Assembly: GCA_963835775.1 (NCBI GenBank) | Contig: CAWIHB010000006.1 | Span: 124,001 to 188,000 of the forward strand | DNA: 64,000 bases | Reading direction: 5' to 3' | Origin: Palsa-504 sp963835775 | GTDB taxonomy: Bacteria; Actinomycetota; Actinomycetes; Streptosporangiales; Streptosporangiaceae | Part shown: in pieces, positions 43,160 through 50,216 of the stretch | Layout: each line of letters opens with the position of its first letter | How positions within the stretch are numbered: the stretch's first letter is position 1 | The notes under the pieces: generated by a model | Told to the model about the DNA's origin: nothing | The model's database searches: none | Seen by the model: the letters and a program-made list of their open reading frames with translations, nothing else | Position numbers and translations under genes: made by a program

Positions 43160-43881
43160 TGCTTCAATGATCCGGTGAAGTATCCCCGAGATCTTCGCCT
43201 CCTTCACCGACCACACCTTCGAGGGCAAGACCCTGGGCGCCTATGTTAACCAGCACATCCCAGGCGAGAAGATGGGCCTCCATAGGCCAGGATGACGACT
43301 TGGCCAACTACGGCTATGCCGGACTCACTCAGGTACTCCCGGTCGTTTCCAGGCAGAGCCACGACCCGGCTATCCTGTCCACCGGCGTGGCCAGCCAGAT
43401 CAGCGCGGTGAAGGCCGCTGGTGCTGAGGTGATCGTCTCGTCCAGCATCCCGGCAGCCACCGCGCTCGACAACGGGCTGATCACGGATTCCTTCGAGGCG
43501 GCCTCTGGCGAGACGTCGAGGCCCTGGGTGCCGCTGGCTATCAGCATCCACAGCGCCTATGACGCGAACGAGCCGATCGGCAGCTTTCGCATGTCCGGCT
43601 TCGGGACCGCCATGCTGACCTGCGACGGGTTCGAGGGCGCTGGGCGCAATCGGGCGAGGCAAGGCATCGTCAGCGCGATTGAGGAGGGCGGCAACCCATT
43701 CGCCGGGCCGTGGCTAGCTCCGCTCGGATCCGCCGCCACCACCACGACGCCGCCTGCGGCGTCCAGGCACGCACCGAAGGCCGATCAGCTGATCTTGCCG
43801 GGGCCGATCCTTAGCGCTACCGACACCACGCCGGTCACCATCTGCACCAGCACCTGGTCGGCCGTTCCCTCTGACTTCTAG
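43160..43881 (+). pseudogene. Decayed branched-chain amino-acid ABC substrate-binding protein
   Basis: Fragments of a LivK-type periplasmic binding protein are spread over two frames: EIFASFTDHTFEGKTLGAY around 43188-43260, then, after a shift, GQDDDLANYGYAGLTQVL, SHDPAILSTGVASQISAVKAAGAEVIVSSS, and a jump to the C-terminal part SAYDANEPIGSFRMSGFG ... GIVSAIEEGGNPFAGPWLAPL and GPILSATDTTP. A segment of the middle is deleted and the N-terminal lobe with its signal peptide is gone. The remaining protein cannot fold as a two-lobed binding protein. Confidence 0.7.
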
Positions 43882-43897
43882 GCAACAGGAGGCGGGC

Positions 43898-45625
43898 TTG
43901 AATATCGAGTCGATAACGGGAGCACGTTTGCCGCAGGCGATGGCGGCTGATACGCGGCGCCCCTGGGTGTCCCGGCGCGGGTTTCTGGCCGGCGCGGCCG
44001 CCGCCGGCGGATCGGCCCTGGTGGCCGCCGGGCCGGCCAGGGCCGCGGTAGCCGCCCCGGGCAGAGCAGCCGGCCGGGCCAGGACGGCCCAGATGCCCGG
44101 CCTGCCGGAGGTCTGGGCCTGGGAGGAGCAGCTCGTGGGGTTCGGCACCCGCTACACGGGTAGCCCCGGGCATGCGGCGTACGTGGACTGGCTGGCCGAG
44201 ATGCTGGCCGCCGTGCCGGGATTCACGGTGCGGACCGACCGGCTGACGTTCGGCCGCTGGCTGGCGCGTGACTTCGGGCTGCAGGTCAGCGTGCCCGCGT
44301 CCGCCGGAGCTTCAGGTCCGGTCCCGGTCACGTACTACTACCCGTACTCCGGGCAGACGCCGCGGTCGGGAGTGACCGGCAAGCTGGTCGATCTCGGCAC
44401 TTACCCGCCGGCCGGCTACACCTCAGCCTGGTGGGCGCCAGCCCAGGGCGCCATCGCGCTGGTGCGGACTCCGCCGCCGGTGTTCGACCTGGACCTCGGG
44501 CAGACCGCGACCGGCGGCTACGAGCCTGGAAAGGCCTCGGCGCAGGCGGCCGCTGACTACACCGCGTACGCGGCTGCGCTGGCTCATCCCGCCTGGCAGG
44601 GGATCCTGGAGCCGGTTCCGCTGCTGGACGCCAGGAATGCCGGAGTGCTCGGCGTGGTGTGCGTCTGGACCGGGCTCCCCGATGACGAGGTGGTGAACCA
44701 GTACAACCCGTTCACTTCGGCGTACCCCTCGGCGTCCGGTGTCCCGGCGCCAGGTGACGCCGGCTGCCCTGCGGTCTGGGTCGGGGACGCCACGGGCAGC
44801 AGGCTTTCCGGGCTCGCGGCCAGCGGCCAGGCCACCGCAACGCTGGTGCTGACCGCCGACATCACGGCCGGCGCTGCCACTGAGACGGTCTGGGGCTGGC
44901 TCGACGGTGCAGGCGATACCGGCGAAAACATCATCATCAACACCCACACCGACGGGCCGAACGCCACCGAGGAGAACGGCGGGCTCGCCCTGATCGCCCT
45001 GGCCAGGTACCTCGCAGGCCGGCCGCGTCAGCGCGATATGTACTTCGCGCTGGTGACCGGCCACTTCCAGCTTCCGCAGTTCATCAAGCCGATCCCGAAC
45101 CCGAAGAACGTGGAGGTAGGCAGCGACGCCACCAGCGTGTGGATGGTCAGCCATCCTGACATCTACCAGGCCGCTGCGCTCGGCGTGACGATCGAGCATC
45201 TCGGCGCCACGATGTGGACAAACAACGAAGCGACCGGGCAGTATACCGCAACTGGCGGCTTCGAGTGGGGAACCACTTACACGATGCAGCGGGACATCAC
45301 CAGCCCGGTCAACGCCGAGCAGGATGCCTACCTGGCCGCTGTGGGTGCGGTCAATGGCCGGGGCTGGCGGGATTATCCGGTCGCCACGGTCCGGCCGGGC
45401 GCCGTCATACCCTTCTACCTGGGCGAGGGCGCTCCCCTGTACCAGGCAGGGCTCGGCACCGTCTCGCTCTGTCCCCTCCCCACTTACCTGCTGCAGGCGG
45501 GTGACGCGCAGCATCCTGAACTGCTCGACCTGGACAAGCTAGACCCGCGGCTGATGTATGCGGAGATCCTCGCGTTCGCGCAGTCGATCACGGCGCTTGA
45601 CCGCCTGCCATCGTCGGCCCTGTAA
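43898..45625 (+). CDS. Tat-exported M28-like zinc peptidase family protein
   Basis: The TTG at 43898 follows AGGAGG by five bases. The 575-residue product starts with a Tat signal (SRRGFLAGAAAAGG with the twin Arg at about residues 26-27, then an Ala-rich h-region and an AxA site near residue 49). The body resembles M28-type aminopeptidases: an N-terminal VGFGTRYTGSPGH segment, a protease-associated region, and IIINTHTDGPNATEENGGLALIALARYL where the metal-binding His-x-Asp and Glu-Glu are expected. The later zinc ligands are not obvious (candidate His in TGHFQL and EHLGA), so catalysis is uncertain. It is likely secreted or cell-wall-associated. A strong palindrome follows the stop by eight bases. 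Confidence 0.75.
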   Translation: MNIESITGARLPQAMAADTRRPWVSRRGFLAGAAAAGGSALVAAGPARAAVAAPGRAAGRARTAQMPGLPEVWAWEEQLVGFGTRYTGSPGHAAYVDWLAEMLAAVPGFTVRTDRLTFGRWLARDFGLQVSVPASAGASGPVPVTYYYPYSGQTPRSGVTGKLVDLGTYPPAGYTSAWWAPAQGAIALVRTPPPVFDLDLGQTATGGYEPGKASAQAAADYTAYAAALAHPAWQGILEPVPLLDARNAGVLGVVCVWTGLPDDEVVNQYNPFTSAYPSASGVPAPGDAGCPAVWVGDATGSRLSGLAASGQATATLVLTADITAGAATETVWGWLDGAGDTGENIIINTHTDGPNATEENGGLALIALARYLAGRPRQRDMYFALVTGHFQLPQFIKPIPNPKNVEVGSDATSVWMVSHPDIYQAAALGVTIEHLGATMWTNNEATGQYTATGGFEWGTTYTMQRDITSPVNAEQDAYLAAVGAVNGRGWRDYPVATVRPGAVIPFYLGEGAPLYQAGLGTVSLCPLPTYLLQAGDAQHPELLDLDKLDPRLMYAEILAFAQSITALDRLPSSAL

Positions 45626-45633
45626 CAGGGCTA

Positions 45634-45663
45634 CGCCCCGGGCAGGCGCGCCTGCCCGGGGCG
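45634..45663. terminator. 30-bp perfect palindrome after the peptidase gene
   Basis: Two 15-base arms, cgccccgggcaggcg and its exact reverse complement, abut with no spacer. As RNA this is a very stable hairpin and likely ends the peptidase transcript. It also lies between that gene and the IS630-type remnant, so it could be an insertion-element end. Confidence 0.6.
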
Positions 45664-45697
45664 CCTGCCCGCGGCGCGGCGGCGGCTCCAGCGGCGC

Positions 45698-45920
45698 TCA
45701 GCCGCTCCCGCGACACCGGGCCCTTGGACCGCAGCGCCCCGGCCCCGCCATCCCGCCAGGCCCGGTGCCACCGCCGCACTGACCCCTCGGTGACCCGCAG
45801 GTCGCGGGCGACTTCCTTGATCGTGTCGCCGCGCGCGAACCGATCGGCTGCCTCAAGCCGCACTTGCTCGCGCCGCCGCTGCTCAGCGGGCGTGTACCCG
45901 CCTCGTTGCGCATACCGCAT
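45698..45920 (-). mobile_element. IS630-type transposase N-terminal remnant
   Basis: From the ATG at 45920 the product reads MRYAQRGGYTPAEQRRREQVR ... RFARGDTIKEVARDLRVTEGSVRRWHRAWRDGG ... SKGP, the helix-turn-helix start of IS630-family transposases. The match ends near residue 74; the DDE catalytic part is absent and the frame runs into the palindrome and peptidase stop region. Only a fragment remains. It marks past insertion activity at the edge of the contractile-injection locus. Confidence 0.65.
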
Positions 45921-46248
45921 ATCCCGGTCATACGCCGCAAACCAGCCGACGTCACGACCTGAGCTCTACGAGTTCAACCTGGTTAGTGCACGGGGCAAAG
46001 ACTGTTAGTAGTCGGCCTGACGGTGCTTTTGAGGTGCTAAGGAGCCGTCGGCATAAGTACAAGCTCTACGTTCAAGGTGCGGCGATACCATTAGAACTCG
46101 CCACAATCTTTACTCCTGGCCGCCATTGCATGACAATAGTCGTGTGGATCTAACTGCGGAAGCACGCATCGGCGTCCCGGCCGGTCCGGGCGGACGCCAC
46201 GACACGCCGGTCATGGCGCTGCGCAGGACGCTAGGAAATCGAGGATAA
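45921..46248. other. Lower-GC spacer ahead of the injection-system genes
   Basis: No gene is supported in these 330 bases, which are clearly less GC-rich than the chromosome (for example 46000-46160). A ttgcat box at 46126-46131 with tctaac 17 bases later could be a promoter for the two forward genes that follow, at low confidence. The last bases give the GAGG ribosome site of the next gene. Confidence 0.4.
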
Positions 46249-46674
46249 ATGTCTGGTCATTTTGTTCTTAAGAGCATCACGGCCTCAGATCAAGCCGTCG
46301 CGGTAAGCAAGGGTGCTGCGTGGAGCCCGATTCAACACTCACCGCAACCGGGTTGGAACGCCCAGTCACGTCAAGTCCTGAGCCAGGCTCTCCAAAACCA
46401 GAATATAGGTAACCGGACCGGGCTGCCGCCGCACCGCTACCTACAATTCAGCTATAATAACGCGGCCATGCGTAACGCGGCCGAGCAATACCTTAGGGGT
46501 GCGGGCTGGGCTGATTCGCTGATTCGTCCCAGCTTCATCGGTCTTAGGGCGCTAGCTCAAGCAGCCACGGTTGCCTGGGGTCGGCCTAACCCGAACCAAG
46601 CACTGCTCGAGCAATTCCAGAATGGCGACGCGATCGTAGAGATTTACTACCTTAGCGGCGGGGAGATGCAGTAA
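46249..46674 (+). CDS. Unknown 141-residue protein next to the PAAR-like tip gene (candidate cargo)
   Basis: The ATG has GAGG four bases upstream. The product, MSGHFVLKSITASDQAVAV..., has no signal peptide or membrane helix and is rich in Gln, Asn and Ala (SRQVLSQALQNQNIGN, RYLQFSYNNAAMRNAAEQYL, ALLEQFQNGDAIVEIYYL). I recognise no family. Codons use A and T at third positions far more than any neighbour, including Leu, Ile and Asn codons that the rest of the window avoids, so recent acquisition is likely. It sits 40 bases before the DUF4280 PAAR-like gene on the same strand and faces the injection-system operon. By analogy with PAAR-linked effectors it could be a payload or its adaptor, but this is inference only. 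Confidence 0.7.
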   Translation: MSGHFVLKSITASDQAVAVSKGAAWSPIQHSPQPGWNAQSRQVLSQALQNQNIGNRTGLPPHRYLQFSYNNAAMRNAAEQYLRGAGWADSLIRPSFIGLRALAQAATVAWGRPNPNQALLEQFQNGDAIVEIYYLSGGEMQ

Positions 46675-46714
46675 ATTACCTTTTGTTTCCGGGTCTGAAA
46701 GATCGGGTAAAAAA

Positions 46715-47089
46715 GTGGCGAACCAGGTTTCGACGGGCGCGGCCTTGGCTTGCACATTCGGCGTCGCCCCTACCGTGTTCACAGCTTCGAGTGTTGATGT
46801 CGCCGCAACGACGCCGGCTGGCGTGATCACCGATGTGTCGCTCGAAAATATTCCGTCCTTCGGCTTGTGCACGTCGCTGGCCAATCCTGAGGTGGAAGCG
46901 GCCACCGAGGCGGCCGGCGTACTGGTTCCCATGCCGTGTGTTCCCGCGCTGTCTCCCTGGACTCCTGGTTCGACCCGCGTCACCATCAACGGCATCAGCG
47001 CGCTGGATGACACGTCGCAGTGCATGTGTGCATACGGCGGCGCCATCACGGTCAGCTTCCCGGGCCAGGCCCGGACCACGGTGGAGTGA
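46715..47089 (+). CDS. DUF4280 PAAR-like spike tip protein
   Basis: The GTG at 46715 (VANQVSTGAALACTFGVAP) starts a 124-residue protein matching DUF4280: TGAALACTFGVAP, ITDVSLENIPSFGLCTS, NPEVEAATEAAGVLVPMPCVPAL, PWTPGSTRVTINGISALDDTSQCMCAYGG. The spaced Cys residues are typical of this domain. PAAR-like proteins cap the spike of contractile systems and often link effectors to it; Afp10/Pvc10 has this role in eCIS. Here it is on the opposite strand from the other structural genes and its last 38 bases overlap the end of the DUF6519 gene. The preceding gene may be its partner. Confidence 0.88.
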   Translation: MANQVSTGAALACTFGVAPTVFTASSVDVAATTPAGVITDVSLENIPSFGLCTSLANPEVEAATEAAGVLVPMPCVPALSPWTPGSTRVTINGISALDDTSQCMCAYGGAITVSFPGQARTTVE

Positions 47090-50000
47090 CGCTGTTGAGG
47101 CCGTGCCAGCTCGGGAGGTTCCCGGGGCGGCTGGGGAGGTACGCCCTGCCGGTGAGGACGTTGCCGGTTATGACGGTTTCGGCCCTCCCCTGATGGCGTC
47201 GTGGCTGGACGATGACGCTGGCCGCTGACCGGTGCTCCGACTCCTCGTTGATGATGATGTTCGCGGCTGCGGTGCAGGTGCGCAGCAGGTACAGGCAGGC
47301 GCCGGCGCCGTTACGCAGGTGGTTGCGCAGGTGATTGCCGGTGAGGATCAGCGAGGCGGCGCTGTCCGGTGCGGTGTCCAGGACAACCAGGGCCGGGGCC
47401 GTGCTTGTATCGGCAGTGTTTCCCGAGAGGTTCAGGAGACATCGCAATGCGGCTTCAGGCGGCACTGCTATGGCCTCGGGCTGCCTGCGGATTCCCCTGA
47501 CCCGGCCGAACGTCTCCACGAACCTGCGCCGCCAGCTTTCTTGCTGCGCCGGACCCGGTGCAGGCTCCGGTTCGGTGTCCGGCGTGGAGAGCTGATGGTG
47601 CAGCTCGCTGGCTTGCCGCTCATCGGCCTCGCTCGGCAGTTCCAGGCGGCGCGGTTCCAGGCTGGCGTCGGAGTCGTCCGCAATCTCGTCGGGAAGCGTT
47701 CTGGCCATTACGGTGGTGTGGAACAGCAGGGGTTCCGCGAGCGCCGTCAGGTGCGCGTTCACCAGATCGCGGTAGGCGTCGTCGGACGGGTTCACGAGCC
47801 GGTCCAGGAACGTCAGGACGTGGCTGGCCTGCTGGGTGATGAGCCAGAAACCGGCATGGCACTCCCGGACTGTGTTGCGCTCGATGCGCAGCGCACCGAG
47901 CTGACCGATGGCCACGGCGGGGGCGGTGAGGCGTTCGAACAGATTGTCCTCGAACACTGCGTCCTCCAGGAGCGGGAGGGATGCGGATCCGTGTGGCTTG
48001 CCGCCTTGCGAACTCCCCGGCGCGGACTCCCCGAGATCTGCTTCGCGGGGCGCGGCCTGCTCTGACACGGCGGGCGGGTCGGCAGGCTCCGGCTCGGCGT
48101 GCGGCGCTGCCGTCGCTGACGGGACCTGTGCGAAGCCCAGTGCCACGTGATCGCGGCGGTCGATGCCCTGGCTGGGGCCTCCGTGGCGACGCGCATGTTC
48201 GAGGGGCTCGCTGACGGTGAAGGTGCAGCGCACGACCCGTAGACCCGATACCGTCTGCGAGCCGAAAATGGCCACGGCGAACAGGTCCTCGCTGGCGCGG
48301 GAGGCCGGGGTGCCGACGGGCGGCCCGCCAGCCTGGCCGCCGACGGGCGAAGAGGCCGACGGAGGGACGACGAACCGGCAGCCCTCGATGCTCAGATTGG
48401 CGCAGCGGATCGCATGCACACCAATGGCGATCCTACGGTGACGGTGCGCGGCCAGCAAGTCCCGGGCCCGTTCGGGCAGATGAAAGTAGACGTCCTGGCC
48501 GAGCGCGAAGGGCACCTGCGCCGGGAGGAACTCCAGGTCCTGCAGACACAGCCCGTCGGAATCCTCGGCAGCGATCAGCCCGAGGGCGAACCGTGGCGCC
48601 GTCTCCTCCTCGGCGCGCAGCACCACGCCATGCCGTTCGGCCCGCAAGGTAAGCCGCCCGTGCTGCGGCCCGATCCGCAGCGGCCAGCGCAGCGCGTAGC
48701 TGCCCGGCTCCAGGCAGATGGTTGTTGCGTGATCACGGCTCGCGTGGGCGTCGATCGCGTCCTGCAACACCCATCCACCGCCCACATCCTGCGGCCCAAT
48801 CCTGACCGTGCACGATCCGCCCGAACGCTCTCGGCTGGCCAGGTGCTCAAAGCGCGGCAGGCAGTCCTCGGCTGCGGGCGCACGGGGATGCCACCGCACG
48901 AACGCGAGCGGGGTGAGCCACAGGCGCGGACCGTCGGGCGGCTGCGGCGCGTCCAGGATCCGGTGCGGGTACACTACGCCGACCGATCCGGGGCCGACCG
49001 CCGGGCGTACCGCGACCATCCAGCAGGCGCCGGCCGCGAAGCGACCCGGCGGCGCGTCCTCAGGCACGGTCAGGCGGACGCGGATGCCGGTGTGGCCCAG
49101 CTCATGATCCTCGCCCGGCTTGCACTTGAACTCCTCCTCCCAGACCCGCAGGAACAGCCGGTTACGGGCCGGGTCGTACTCAGGCGGGAGCGTGGTCCTG
49201 ATGACGACGGTGCACGTGTCCGGGTCGTAGGCCCGGGTGACCACTGCTACCTGGCCGGTCGCGGCGGCGATCAAGTCCTCCCGGGTCAGCGACGCGGCGC
49301 CGCGCAGTACTTCGACGGCCTGTTTCTCCGCCGGCTGATGGTAGGCGTCCACTGGGGCGGTGGCCAGCTCAAGCGCCGTCGTGCCGCGCTCTGGGCCGGG
49401 ACTGACGCTGGACAGACGGTACATGAACGAAGCGTTGTCGTAGCCCCAGACAAGGAACGGCGTGCCGTCATCATCGACGCGGGAGACCTGAACGCGGATG
49501 AGCTGGTTGTTGGGTCCAAGGTAGGTGCCCTGGTCGACGGGCTGCTCCTGGCCTTCCGCCGGAGTGCCCGCGACCTGAAGCCGGGCACAAGCTTCCAGGC
49601 GCCTACTGCGTTTTTCCAGCCGGAAGCCGCTGGCGTCCCAGCGTTCCCCGATGAGCTGCTCCCACGCGTCCTCCCAGCTAGGTGCCGTGGTCGGGTACCG
49701 GACGACGCGCTGGAGAAGGCGGAGCCGCTGCGAAGTGTCGGGGCCGCCGAGGGCGACGTCCCGGAGGGCGGGATCTTCGACCGCGCTGACCTCCTGCTCG
49801 CGGAGCATCAGGTAGATCAGCTCATGAGGTTCATCGGGGATCGCGGGGTCCAGCCAGAGCGGGTCCCCGGCATAGTCCCGCCAGTCGGGCTGGCTGCTGT
49901 AGCAGACGTCGCTGCTGAGGCTTACCCGCTGCCCGCCGACGTAGGCGGTGCCCCGGCGTATCCACAGGTCGCCCGTGGCCGAGCCGTCGTCGGTCACGAC

Positions 50001-50195
50001 GGGCTCGATGCGGTATCCGTGATCCGGTGAGGCGGCCGGCCCCACCAAGTCCAGGGTCCGGGTCTCGGTTTGCTCACGGCTGATCGCCTGCGCCTCATTC
50101 CAGTCGGCTTCGAGCGAGACCCTGCCTTGCTGGGCAACCACACCCTGGTAGTGGCGGCTGGGATCGTAGGTGACGCGTGCCAGGTCACTGGTCAT
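47052..50195 (-). CDS. DUF6519 beta-helix protein, likely fibre or baseplate appendage
   Basis: The 1047-residue protein starts at ATG with MTSDLARVTYDPSRHYQGVVAQQGRVSLEADWNEAQAI, the hallmark DUF6519 N-terminus found in contractile-injection loci. Residues about 1-440 form this module. Residues about 450-1000 contain repeated short beta motifs of right-handed parallel beta-helix type (VLQDAIDAHASRDHATTICL, LRIERNTVRECHAGFW, SLILTGNHLRNHL), interrupted by a Pro/Glu-rich linker (about 690-740) and a polar segment near 880. Such trimeric or helical modules serve as tail fibres for target binding, the probable role here. It is the last gene of the reverse operon, 21 bases after the tail-protein gene. 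Confidence 0.82.
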   Translation of the reverse strand: MTSDLARVTYDPSRHYQGVVAQQGRVSLEADWNEAQAISREQTETRTLDLVGPAASPDHGYRIEPVVTDDGSATGDLWIRRGTAYVGGQRVSLSSDVCYSSQPDWRDYAGDPLWLDPAIPDEPHELIYLMLREQEVSAVEDPALRDVALGGPDTSQRLRLLQRVVRYPTTAPSWEDAWEQLIGERWDASGFRLEKRSRRLEACARLQVAGTPAEGQEQPVDQGTYLGPNNQLIRVQVSRVDDDGTPFLVWGYDNASFMYRLSSVSPGPERGTTALELATAPVDAYHQPAEKQAVEVLRGAASLTREDLIAAATGQVAVVTRAYDPDTCTVVIRTTLPPEYDPARNRLFLRVWEEEFKCKPGEDHELGHTGIRVRLTVPEDAPPGRFAAGACWMVAVRPAVGPGSVGVVYPHRILDAPQPPDGPRLWLTPLAFVRWHPRAPAAEDCLPRFEHLASRERSGGSCTVRIGPQDVGGGWVLQDAIDAHASRDHATTICLEPGSYALRWPLRIGPQHGRLTLRAERHGVVLRAEEETAPRFALGLIAAEDSDGLCLQDLEFLPAQVPFALGQDVYFHLPERARDLLAAHRHRRIAIGVHAIRCANLSIEGCRFVVPPSASSPVGGQAGGPPVGTPASRASEDLFAVAIFGSQTVSGLRVVRCTFTVSEPLEHARRHGGPSQGIDRRDHVALGFAQVPSATAAPHAEPEPADPPAVSEQAAPREADLGESAPGSSQGGKPHGSASLPLLEDAVFEDNLFERLTAPAVAIGQLGALRIERNTVRECHAGFWLITQQASHVLTFLDRLVNPSDDAYRDLVNAHLTALAEPLLFHTTVMARTLPDEIADDSDASLEPRRLELPSEADERQASELHHQLSTPDTEPEPAPGPAQQESWRRRFVETFGRVRGIRRQPEAIAVPPEAALRCLLNLSGNTADTSTAPALVVLDTAPDSAASLILTGNHLRNHLRNGAGACLYLLRTCTAAANIIINEESEHRSAASVIVQPRRHQGRAETVITGNVLTGRAYLPSRPGNLPSWHGLNSVTPPWSGPGPGS

Positions 50196-50216
50196 AGTCG
50201 GCTCCTTGGCCCTTCC

